Below, piece after piece: positions 55,001 to 64,000 of a stretch of 64,000 nt of DNA. The DNA comes from Prorocentrum cordatum. Its lineage: Eukaryota; Sar; Dinophyceae; Prorocentrales; Prorocentraceae. The notes beneath the pieces were generated by a model. The model saw only the letters and a program-made list of their open reading frames with translations, was not told the DNA's origin and did no database searches. The position numbers and the translations under genes are program-made. The stretch lies in NCBI GenBank assembly GCA_963575745.1, contig CAUYUJ010017971.1, positions 335,394 through 399,393 of the forward strand. The letters run 5' to 3'. Each line of letters starts with the position of its first letter. Position 1 is the first letter of the stretch.

Positions 55001-56661
55001 CTTGCACAAAACGACACCACACACATCATCACAAACATCGTCATCATGTATAGCGTCGTCCCTGGAAAGCTCTCGGCGATTTTGCGATGAGTGCTAATGG
55101 GATCATCGCCCTCGTCATCCGAATCCGCCATCACAAACCATTCTGGACAGTCGTGGAAATCTTCGCACTGGTCTGCCACAGGTTCCGTTTGAGAGCCTGT
55201 CTCCGCAAGAAGTCCAGTGGGATCTGTCTGAGAGCCCACATCCACACAGAAAGCGTGCTCACTGGGTGCGCTGCTCTCGCTGCCAGCGTCGCTCGACGAA
55301 TCCGCAAAACCATACTCGAAAGCAAGTGCGTTGTCATCCTGTGATTCTGCTCCCGGATCGCTCTCGGCTGGCGCAGCTGACTCACATGGGAAACACTCGT
55401 TCGACTCGGTCGACTCGCTGTCGCCTTCGTCCGGAGAGCTGCTCCCAGGAAGCAGAGCCGCGAACTCCTCTGGGGAATATTCGTCGTGTTGTTCTGGCTG
55501 CTCTTCTCCATCCTGGTTCCAATCGCCCTGCTCGTCCCAAGACCACCCGGGACCCCAAGAGTCCTGGTCCCAGGCCTGTTCGTAGGAATGGCTTCCTTTC
55601 CCTGATCGATTTTTCCCTTTGTTGTTGAATCTGCACTCTGACGTCCAATGGTTCCTCATCCTGCAAATGTCACACCACTTGTTTGCGTTCTGACTCCAGC
55701 CATTTTTGCCTCCACTGCTCGACTGGTCCCTACCTTTGCCTCCAATGTTCGTTTGGTCCCTGCCTTTACCTTTCCGGTCGTTCTGGTACCAGCCCTGGGC
55801 CTGAGTGGAGGAACCCTGTCCTCGCCAAGAGGATGATGGGTATCCACGGCCAGACCCCGCTCCTTGGGAATATCCCTTCGGAGTGCCCTTGGGGGTGCCT
55901 TTGGGGGATCCTTTCGGAGAGCCCCTATTGTCACCCTTTGGGGATCCTTTCGGAAAACCTTTCGGGGTACCTTTCGGAGAACATTTCAACGCATCAACTT
56001 CCATAGGTTTCGGTCCGTTGTCCTTTCTGGCGTACGGGTTTTTCCATTCACGTTTGATCCCAACGTATTTGTGGATCTCTCGTTTGAGGTCTTCATATGT
56101 TTCGCACAGATGTGTATTTAAATCGAAATGTGTCTTCATGGGTTCCGGGATCGTTTTCATAACCACGCTGACAATTACATCATCTGCTAGCTCGTCAGGG
56201 CTTGCCAAATCGTCGTACTCTTTTATTAGCAACTCCATCTCTTCCAGGCGCTCAAGAACCTCTGGGAGGGAAGAGCCCGAGAAACTGAAGTCCATGATTG
56301 CGTTCAGAACTCCTCTTTTCGTATTTTTGTCTTTGTGTTCATACCTAATGCACATCCTACGCCACATCTCAAGACCATTACCTTTCTCGATCTTCCTAAA
56401 TACTTTCGTCATCTCTCCGTACACAACGCTCTTTAGAATGTAAGCTAGGTTCGCAGAATGTTGTTTTACATCTTCTTCTGTAGCTGCTAGTGTGATGGGG
56501 TTCACATGTTCTCGTGCACGTTCCATGTGTTGCAACATGTATTGGCTCACAGCTCCACAATAGGATTCGAAACGATAACACCAATCACTCCAATCATTCT
56601 CATCACCCGAGAAATCTTTAAGACCACGTCCTAACAACTTCGTGTCAATCACTGCTGCCAT
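51991..56661 (-). CDS. Copia Gag-protease-integrase polyprotein with two membrane segments
   Basis: 1556 codons, one frame. Residues 1-210: copia-type Gag (DFSGDENDWSDWCYRFESYC). 225-265: SPKG/TPKG repeats. 330-343: zinc knuckle CDICRMRNHWTSEC (CX2CX4HX4C). 370-525: acidic. 536-556 (LYMMTMFVMMCVVSFCASMW) and 574-592 (WAIVGLIIAQAILMCIVV): two strongly hydrophobic segments with a Cys-rich loop, unlike usual copia Gag. 626-640: protease LLDSGTFDHVCN. About 1050-1064: integrase H-x4-H and C-x2-C; catalytic D1088 (VQIDYFF), D1151 (LQTDSET), E1193 (SNGTVERFHQS). 1377-1399: a second Cys/His cluster (CGKTPKCKACHEGTHG) before a basic, nuclear-signal-like stretch. The frame ends shortly before RT because of a frameshift. 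ATG chosen as first after the leader. Confidence 0.85.
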   Translation of the reverse strand: MAAVIDTKLLGRGLKDFSGDENDWSDWCYRFESYCGAVSQYMLQHMERAREHVNPITLAATEEDVKQHSANLAYILKSVVYGEMTKVFRKIEKGNGLEMWRRMCIRYEHKDKNTKRGVLNAIMDFSFSGSSLPEVLERLEEMELLIKEYDDLASPDELADDVIVSVVMKTIPEPMKTHFDLNTHLCETYEDLKREIHKYVGIKREWKNPYARKDNGPKPMEVDALKCSPKGTPKGFPKGSPKGDNRGSPKGSPKGTPKGTPKGYSQGAGSGRGYPSSSWRGQGSSTQAQGWYQNDRKGKGRDQTNIGGKGRDQSSSGGKNGWSQNANKWCDICRMRNHWTSECRFNNKGKNRSGKGSHSYEQAWDQDSWGPGWSWDEQGDWNQDGEEQPEQHDEYSPEEFAALLPGSSSPDEGDSESTESNECFPCESAAPAESDPGAESQDDNALAFEYGFADSSSDAGSESSAPSEHAFCVDVGSQTDPTGLLAETGSQTEPVADQCEDFHDCPEWFVMADSDDEGDDPISTHRKIAESFPGTTLYMMTMFVMMCVVSFCASMWSEICDVCAHACTSLSKVRWAIVGLIIAQAILMCIVVDSGKGEHYINSFLDEVPQGQNSVASTSTYTRRDFQILLDSGTFDHVCNESFAKHIPVVKSAGKGGVTASGDTMTRIGHKDVPIQLIGHNGATVVFVIRFSVFKEASTTLISISRLTKQKNITCMFDGSTCVMKGPHIPKPLSVKKHNFLYRVTCKFVDPVKIMPIIQRQSLHSAVLRPLDEPPEELRMNIPAKMNKEIWSTTSEGEPYVVTPKAEKHRVPVGQLPQKLTYGKIATHFPLRITWVKWPRNEWVLLENRVDWTKLEMPEDFIMPGRTITLFVQREGDNDPQNRSEPSDVPMSLSGEAHPQNNGSTGAQNTNDSRSAGSSGNNEPPAHVQTLPEGKHVIDGVTYVVSTCPKEFVFPVNAQGPVRSTWMQMLKGSVWKLVEDSVNVDQLRDKTQSFEQVPWILHEPFKMITALRKPFSQSHPVPVQEQPEEGHRPMAPRIPTGPTLKERLEHNLTHIPFRAWCEFCVHGRAKQSPHKHPEESIIPIVQIDYFFLKTAHDAAVITCVSVIDVVNGYGACAQFKAKGSSETHAVGYIVKHLEHAGLNGEIILQTDSETFVKDLARAVATKRQVNGSSPKTHLRQTSVASKQSNGTVERFHQSIEGLVRTQKLALEGHYNMVLKNTSLLTPWLIRHCGWLCTRYQKHSDGTTSFERTKGHPYQAFIGEFGECVSARYNGPIVEKMEPHWVTGVWMGRAVGNDEHIIATPKGLIQSRNIRRLEETSRFNKTILNQIYGVPWGLNYKPGSESNPVQQRASPQPDAPEQQQREANGKLILFWQGCGKTPKCKACHEGTHGNAHSAECKRRRQEWELKCAEKRKREQDDTAEQAATDKSRKKTHEAKHRDDASGDRMQEDGSSPDDRQPARKRKAEEERPESPGSGIMAIIRPILNIGEDQYLCEEPEPHSTDLCLTSEELLKHWCEGVEFIDGLPKDLVEQGMPKKCAIWATSACALGCGKIKL

Positions 56662-56677
56662 TGTTCCTACACTAGGT

Positions 56678-56755
56678 GTCTTCCCAGAGCCCTACTTGGG
56701 TTGGGGATGCTACTCTACAACGAGTCTTCCCAGAGCCCTACTTGGGTTGGGGATG
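56678..56755. repeat. 32-bp direct repeat in the copia leader
   Basis: GTCTTCCCAGAGCCCTACTT, GGGTTGGGGATG occurs at 56678-56709 and 56724-56755, 46 bp apart, identical. It lies between the primer site and the Gag start. Confidence 0.9.
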
Positions 56756-56783
56756 TATCCTAAGTCCGTGTATTTGTCACCAC

Positions 56784-56796
56784 GGCTCCGCCACCA
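56784..56796 (-). promoter_or_regulatory. Copia primer-binding site
   Basis: TGGTGGCGGAGCC directly follows the 5' LTR end and matches the usual copia site TGGTATCAGAGCC (initiator Met tRNA 3' end) at 10 of 13 positions. Confidence 0.6.
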
Positions 56797-56882
56797 TGAA
56801 AAGATAAGCGGGTGATTTCGATATGGAGGAATTTATCCTGGGCTCGAGGCTCAAGCCGGCTGCGGGTGAAGGAATCGTAACA
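56797..56882 (-). repeat. Copia 5' LTR (about 86 bp)
   Basis: Minus strand TGTTACGATTCC ... CTTTTCA. It shares about 60 bp with the 3' LTR (minus strand CAGCCGGCTTGAGCCTCGAG, ATATCGAAATCACCCGC); the outer ends differ in length. ACCAT lies just outside both LTRs, here with one extra T. Confidence 0.7.
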
Positions 56883-56883
56883 A

Positions 56884-57000
56884 ATGGTGGAGGAGGAGGA
56901 GGAGGAGGAGGAGGAGAAGAAGGAGTAGGAAGCGGAGGAGCAGGAGGAGGAGGAGGGGGCGCCTGGGAACCGACGCCCTGGTGCCCCAGCGGGCGGTGGA
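56884..57000. repeat. (GGA)n microsatellite beside the copia element
   Basis: (GGA)n with GAAGGAG breaks directly outside the 5' LTR. Confidence 0.9.
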
Positions 57001-57152
57001 TATGGATATATTTTGGCCCAAGGGGTCCCGAAAATGTCCATGTCCACCGCCTGCCGAGGTCCCCGAAAATTGATGCCTCCAGGTAAAGATTCCCACCTCG
57101 GAGATGTGGCGAGGCGTGGCGAGGCAGGGGAGGCGGGCGGGGAGCGCCCCAC

Positions 57153-57236
57153 CGCCGAGGGGTAGCAGGTGCCGCACGCGTCGCCCGGGTCCTCCGCGCT
57201 CAGGCAGCAGAACGCCTCCGCCGGCCCTGGTGTCGC
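57153..57236 (-). CDS. Possible single exon (Cys-rich), unknown protein
   Basis: 28 codons in phase 0, ATPGPAEAFCCLSAEDPGDA then CGTCYPSA, between an AG (CTGCCGGAG) and a possible donor GCG|GTGGGG. Composition differs from the surrounding TCC and GGA repeats. The acceptor is poor and no partner exon is seen. Confidence 0.22.
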
Positions 57237-57299
57237 CTCCGGCAGTGCGCCCCGGGGGTGGGGGGGGGGGGGGGCGAGGCAAGAGGCGTTCCTCCGCCT

Positions 57300-57999
57300 C
57301 CCTGGCCCCCCTCCGCCTCATCCTCCCCCTTTTCTTTTGCCTCCTCTCCTCCTCCTTCCTCCTCTCCACCACCTCCTGCTGCTCTCCTCCTCCTACTCCT
57401 GTCCTCCCCTCTCCTCCTCCTCCTCCTCCTCCTCCTCGTACCTCCTCCTCCTCCTCCTCCTCCTCCACCTCCACCTCCTCCTTGCTTCTCATCCTCCTCC
57501 GACTCCTCCTCCTCCTCCTCCTCCTGCTCCTGCCTCCTCCTCCTCCTCCTCCCCTCCTCCTCCGCTTCCGCCTCCGCCTCCGCCTGTCCGCCCTCCTCCT
57601 CTCCCTCCTCCTCCTCCTCCTGCCTCCTCCTCCTCCTCCTCCTCCTCCTCCTCCTCCGCCTCCTCCTCCTCCGACTCCTCCGACTCCTCCGACTCTCACT
57701 CCTCCGACTCCTCCTCCCTCCTCCTCCTCCTCCTCCTCCTCCTCCCTCCTCCTCCTCCGCCTCCTCCTCCTCCTCCTGCATCCTCCTCCTCCTCCTCCTC
57801 CTCCTCCTCCTCCTCCTCCTCCCACACTTTCACACCACATCCACCTCCTCCCCCTCCTCCTCCTCCTCTCCTCCTCCTCCCACAACCACCAATCCACCTT
57901 CACCTCCACCACCTCCTCCTCCTCCTACTCCTCCTCTTCCTCCTCCTCCACCTCCTCCTCCTCCTCCTCATCCTCCTCCTCCTCAGCAGCATCATCAGC

Positions 58000-58000
<1 letters not shown>
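57300..58000. repeat. (TCC)n tract
   Basis: Interrupted TCC with CTCCGACTCCTCCGACTCC patches near 57670-57710. Confidence 0.95.
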
Positions 58001-59412
<1,412 letters not shown>

Positions 59413-59439
59413 AAAGCGTGATCCACCGCCGCTTTACTG

Positions 59440-59690
59440 TGGAAAATTCCCCCCCCTCTTCCTCCGGAACCCAGGGGTCCCCCCCCTTCGAACCCCCCCC
59501 CACCCTGCTGGAACCACCCCCAACCCCCTCCCATTCCCCCGCCAAACCCCCCCCCCCCCCTCCTAACCACTCCGCCCCCCCTCCGGAAAACCAGGGGGGG
59601 GTCACTACTGGTTCGAACCCCCCCCTCCAGAGAACTGGGGAGGGTCAATACCGGTTCGAACCCCCCTCCCCCTCTCACCGCCGGCAAACG
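59440..59690. repeat. C-rich block with GGTTCGAACCCCCC repeats
   Basis: TACTGGTTCGAACCCCCCCC and TACCGGTTCGAACCCCCCTC (59607 and 59650), and CTTCGAACCCCCCCCC (59487), in a degenerate tandem of 45-120 bp. GGTTCGAA resembles a tRNA T-arm word, but no tRNA fold surrounds it. Confidence 0.65.
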
Positions 59691-59699
59691 ACTCCTGGT

Positions 59700-60302
59700 A
59701 CCCCACCACCGTCCGCACCACAACCCCCAACGCTGTCCCCAGCACCACCGTCCCCACCACCACCACTATCCCCACTTTTCCAACCACCGTCCCCACTGTC
59801 CCCACCTGTGCCCCCACCACTGTCGCACTGCCCCCACTGTCCCCACCACAGTTCCCACCACGGTCCCACTCTCCCCACTTTCCCACGGTCCCCACCACTG
59901 TCCCACTGTCCCCACTGTCCCCACTGTCCCCGCCGCTGTCCCACTGAGCGGTCCCACTGTTCCCACCACTGTCCCCACTGCCTCCACCACTGTCCCCACT
60001 GTACCCCTGTCCCATTGTCCCACCACCGTCCTCACCACCGCCCTAACCACTGTCCCCACCACCACCGTCCCCACCACTGTCCCACTGTCCCCACTGTCCC
60101 CACCAGTCCCACTGTCCCCACTGTCCCCGCCGCTGTCCCACTGTCCCCACTGTCCCCACCACTGTCCCACTGTCCCCACCACTCTCCCCACTGTACCACT
60201 GTCTCACCACCATCCTCACCACCGCCTTCACCACTGTCCCCACCACTACCGTCCCCACCACTGTCCCACTGTCCCCACCACTGTCCCGCTGTCCCCTCAC
60301 CG
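59700..60302. repeat. CCCCACTGTCCCCACCACTGT minisatellite
   Basis: Degenerate 9-12-bp units of CCACTGTCCC and CCACCACCGTCC. It ends at the 3' end of the LINE. Confidence 0.9.
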
Positions 60303-63300
60303 TTCAGTTCAGTTCACTGTGGAGGCAGGTGTCAGTGCCACCCGCCCCTAGCAACAGACACAGCTTAGGACACGATACCTTGATCAGCCTCGGCTGGCAT
60401 AACTAAGCCAAATCGTGAGAGGAGCTGACCAGGGGTCCACTTCTCCTCCCACAGGCTATCAACAAAATCACTCGCCTCTGGCTCAGCCCCCCCTAAGAGC
60501 TGGACCCCTTTGTGCGCCGCACGGACCAGGGAAACAAGATCCAGGGGGGTTGGCGATCGGTGTCCTGTGACCGACCAACCTTTGCACTGCCGAGCCCAGC
60601 TGGGAAAATCACCCTTGGCAAACCTCGTCCTCTGGCGCCTGAGGTCCTCAGTGGGGGGGTGGCCAGGGCATTTGTTGGCTAACGAGGCAACTCCAGCCCA
60701 CGCATAGCCTCCACAGCGAATGCACGACATCACCCACCCACTCCCAGCCGCCCGACTCCCGCCCCCCACGAATACCTTTGCCTTGCAAAGGTTGTGCCCC
60801 TGGAGGCGGGACAGCAAGGATAGTTCAGACAACTGCTCAGGGCCGCCAGGGTTCTCGGCCCCTGTGTCCGAGAGGATCGGCACTCGAAAGTCTACTCGAG
60901 GCCACCAGGGCGCCGAGAGCTGACGCAAAGCTCTGGCCTGGCACCGAATTTGGCCCGTCATATCACGGATGGGGAAATCGCGCTCCGATTTCTCAGCCTC
61001 GGAGGGCCCAGGGAACCCAGACGCGTCAGCCCAACCTCTATCGGCCATTATCACATCCTGAATGGCTCCCCATCGGACGATCTCTTCTTGAACCGACCGA
61101 CAGGTGTCGATGGCCTAAACCATCATCTCGGGCATGGGATGCATGCCTGCTCCGAGCCCGGCAAAACGATCCGCATGCTCATTGCCGAGCCTATCTAAAT
61201 CACTGCACACCCCATTTAGAACGTCTGCCATCGTGGCGTGGCCTTTGACCTTCCTGGCCTTCAGACCGCCCTCAAAAACGTGCCAAACAAAACTCCAGAT
61301 GTGCGCCCTGGAATTCTGGGACGAGCAACTCTTGGCCCTATCCCACACGCACCCGAGAGTCCCCGAACAGTCAGTGCAAATCTCAAAGTCGGAAAAAGGG
61401 TCAACCAGCTCAGCCGCCATCCTGTAGGCATAGTCCTCACCATCCCTGGCCTGCTGGCTAGGAGCAACCTCCCTGGGCACGGGTCCGAAGGCAGCACACA
61501 ACAGCTCCCCTTGTGAGTTAACCTGTACGAGGCTCCACCCCGCACGCCTCCTGAACTCACAGGTGGGGTGGACCGCGGACCCGTCGGAGACAATCAAGCC
61601 CTGGAGTTTACCTGAGGCTGGCTTGTTGAACCAACAAAGAGAACATTTATCTCTACCTAGGGGCTGCGGGATCAGTTCTTTGGGAAAGGGTAGCACACCA
61701 GCGGCAAACTTTTCCAAATCCTGATTCATGTCACGAGCATAGCGGGCGGCCTGCATGCACTGCGCCGAGAGATGCATGCCTCTGTCCTCCAGGAAAGCCT
61801 CGCACCTGAAGCGCCTGTGGTACAGAGTTCCTCGCTCGGCACGGCAAAGCTGGCAGAGATCCTCCTCGGCTAGCCCGTGATCCTTCAGGCGGGCCTGCGT
61901 CCAGGCTCCCAGGGAAAAGGTGTTTCTAGCGCAAGCCTGGTGGTGCTTGGCCCAGGTTCCCGAGGTTTTTCCAGACATCAAACTCCTGGCCCCTTCCCAA
62001 TACACAGGCCTACACCAGACATTGCTACACTTAGGTCTTTTCACGAGGGCCCTTTTGTCAGCCCAGTGTCCTGCATCACGCTCCGCAAGCATTCTGATAG
62101 CCAGCGGTGCAAACTCCAGCAGGTCGATCACATCCCCGTCGCAGAATCGTATCTTTCTGGCTGAGAGCGGTCTCCAACCCAGCTCAGCCGTAGTCAGTAA
62201 GTATACGTGCGCAGGCGAGGTACAGACGTGCCAGGGCCTTCGGGATCTCCAAAGGTCATCTGAAGCCTTCTCAAACACCTTCTAGATGATATGGAGCCCA
62301 GGAGACCCATCCCACACCGCACGACGCCATTGATATATAACATTACCATGGTATATCACATATGGGTCCATAGATGCCCCCAACAGGAAACGAACGCAAT
62401 CTGAACGACATCCGAGCTCCAGCTTGTCTTTGCATAGGCTCCTAGAAGCAGCCAACCGCATATTATGAACCTGCCTGGGCGTCAAGCCCGCAACAGCCGA
62501 GCCCCATAGCCCACATGCCTGGGGACCCGACCTCTGTCTGTTCCCAACCAGAGCCCCAGCGTTCTTAAGCCTCAAGATCCTAGTGGCTCTCCGTCCTGCC
62601 TTAGCTAGTCTTTTCCTGGCCGCCGGGTTGCGACGAATCCTCTGCGCAACTGCATCACATCCAAGAGACCTGACATACTGCTGCTGCTTGGAACCGAACT
62701 TGGCCCACCTGAGCGCCAAGGCCACAGAGAGCTGCTTTGAGGACGCGATGTACTTCGTTTTCTTCCCCGAGAGAACCAACTTCAACTTCTCAAAACCGTC
62801 CTTCATCATGATGGCTGCCTTCCCGAGTTGTTCACAGACGAAATCGGCGGCCCCGAGGGCCTGGATCGAAACATCATCAATCACATTACGTATCGTCAGG
62901 GAAGGGAAGGCAGCGGCGACCGACACAAGCAGCCTATACAAAACGACCTTGGCGAAAGTGGTGGCCAAGCTGCATCATGCTAAAATAGTGCCCATCGCCT
63001 CGATCAGGCTGGACACTGCCCCCTGGAAATTCAGAGCCCGCGCACCAGTGTACAAGACTATTGCTGCACGGGTGAGCCCTAGATGCATGCCCGCGGCCTC
63101 TGCTTCGTCAAATAATATCGCAGGCCCAACACGCTCATAGAACTTATCTAGGTCACCAAACCACGTGCCAGCGCGTGCCAGCGTCAAAATTCTGGATGCG
63201 AGCAAATTCATTGAGAATAGCATGCTGCCACCCAGCTCGATCACATTCTTTGTCTCGAGCTCCCCAGAAGAACTCCGCCGAATGTTCCAACCCCCAAGAT

Positions 63301-64000
63301 CGAGCCACCGCTTGACGAACTTTGGCCCAAGCCCTGAGGACGCTGACAATCAAGGCCAACGGGCGCAGTCCAGCACCATCGGGTTTTCCCTGGAGGATGA
63401 TTTGGGTAGCATATTTTCTTGGGAGAGACGGCTGTTTCTCCCATAACATCACGAGGTCAATCAAACGCTCCAGGAAGTCCCGAGGCAACAGCAACCAGCA
63501 CCTGGGGTTCATACAGTCCACTCCTAAACCCGTGTCGCGTTTGAACTTACTGAGCGCCCATTTCAGCACTTCAATGTCTGGCCGAGGGAGAGGGGGGGGG
63601 GCCTCGTCTGCACGACGGTGATGCTGCACAGTGAGCGGGCACTGATGGCTGCACCAGCAATGGCTCCACTCGGACTTCAAGGCCTCAACGGCTTGGTCCC
63701 CTTGCAGCGCCCAGCCTTGTGGAGGAAGCGGGCCAACTGCTGGTGGGCGCTCCTTAGAAAAAGCATGCGCCGCCTTGCCGCCCTTAGTTACTGCCTCCTG
63801 AGCCCAAGCCCTCCACCTGGCCCACTTCCTGCTACAATGATCCCTGAACATGCGTTCATGCGTGGATTGAGGAATGGGAGTGAGGTACCCCAGATCGGAC
63901 CCATCAGATTCTTCAACGATCCCAATCAGCTGGGGGCAGGCTAGGGCAAGGCACAAAAACTTGGCACCAAGAGACTTCTGGTCCAGCTTCAAGAGGGAAG
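60303..64000 (-). pseudogene. LINE (non-LTR) retrotransposon ORF: RT, RNase H, Cys motif; 5' end outside window
   Basis: Read right to left: an open frame enters at the window edge and ends at 63153 (CPQLIGIVEESDGSD...GLGVDCMNPRCWLLLPRDFLE). After a frameshift near 63190-63250 the next frame holds RT box A FGDLDKFYERVG (about 63145), AGMHLGLTRA and an in-frame TGA at about 62972. Then VIDDVSIQALG (about 62878; catalytic DD intact) and a TAG at 62282-62284. Next a CxxC-H segment (LCQLCRAERGTLYHRRFRCE) and RNase H: VSDGSAVHP, AYRMAAEL, EICTDCSGTLGCVW, ARKVKGHATMADV, GNEHADRFAG, with its acidic residues kept. A TAG at 61115-61117 follows, then a terminal Cys motif CIRCGGYAWAGVASLANKCP (about 60700) to the stop at 60365. 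With those stops it is probably dead. The post-RNase-H Cys motif is seen in many dinoflagellate LINE-like proteins (general knowledge). Confidence 0.85.

Larger units (their letters stand above)
49744..56888 (-). mobile_element. Ty1/copia retrotransposon, nearly complete
   Basis: From the 5' side (right): target copy ACCAT, short LTR, primer-binding site, leader with a doubled 32-bp block, a 1556-codon Gag-protease-integrase frame, broken RT/RNase H, an extra ORF, a purine tract (GAGGGGGGC), the second LTR and ACCAT again. Order (protease, integrase, RT, RNase H) is that of copia, not gypsy. It is about 7.1 kb. The region is visibly less GC-rich than its surroundings. Confidence 0.85.

Noticed and set aside
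52285-55628. Plus-strand frames within the copia element
   Set aside because: They are antisense shadows of the Gag-protease-integrase frame.
59600-59665. tRNA genes suggested by GGTTCGAA words
   Set aside because: No acceptor stem, D-arm or anticodon arm can be placed around them; they belong to a C-rich tandem repeat.

Overview
Eukaryotic nuclear DNA, most probably from a dinoflagellate. Reasons: a mostly GC-rich sequence in which nearly every kilobase is microsatellite, minisatellite or mobile-element debris; a non-LTR reverse transcriptase and a Ty1/copia polyprotein of the sort common in dinoflagellate genomes; and two places where the last ten bases of the dinoflagellate spliced leader (TTGGCTCAAG) sit just upstream of plausible genes, as expected for relict leaders in genes re-inserted from mRNA. 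Nothing prokaryotic (operons, CRISPR, Shine-Dalgarno-led genes) is visible, and I recognise no rRNA or tRNA gene. The species cannot be fixed from the sequence; a GC-rich genome of the Prorocentrum type is one guess.

Layout. About 0.8-3.0 kb: a badly decayed LINE reverse transcriptase (minus strand). 3.6-4.4 kb: an AT-rich tract with an NNT three-base rhythm. 4.4-18.9 kb: a dense field of tandem repeats (53-, 73-, about 82-, 147- and about 150-bp units, GAGT and CTTGGG minisatellites, TCC/TCA microsatellites), including a roughly 2.1-kb higher-order duplication. 19.3-21.0 kb: two candidate minus-strand gene starts. 21.5-29.2 kb: hairpin-bounded duplicated units and two arrays of an 88-89-bp satellite. 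31.4-32.4 kb: the best host gene, an intronless secreted or anchored lectin-like protein with a relict leader and a MITE-like inverted repeat upstream. 34.2-35.1 kb: two well-formed phase-0 exons of an unknown minus-strand gene. 35.5-42.3 kb: about six copies of one repeat, one inverted, giving a giant imperfect palindrome about a (CAA)n axis. 43-46 kb: palindromes and a 2-kb TTC/TTA/TCC tract. 47.5-49.1 kb: three well-formed MITEs, two with perfect 8-bp target duplications and one with TA. 49.7-56.9 kb: a nearly whole Ty1/copia element with very short LTRs. 56.9-60.3 kb: TCC, ATC and CCACTGTCC repeats. 60.4 kb to the right edge: a LINE with RT, RNase H and a terminal Cys motif, broken by one frameshift and three stops and running out of the window.

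No pathway links the genes. Copia Gag, protease and integrase are in one open frame, while RT and RNase H are broken; the LINE is also broken. The most unusual items are the dispersed 40-bp hairpin family that bounds about 1.1-kb units, the copia polyprotein with two predicted membrane segments between Gag and protease plus an extra zinc-finger/RS-rich ORF after pol, and the large palindrome.
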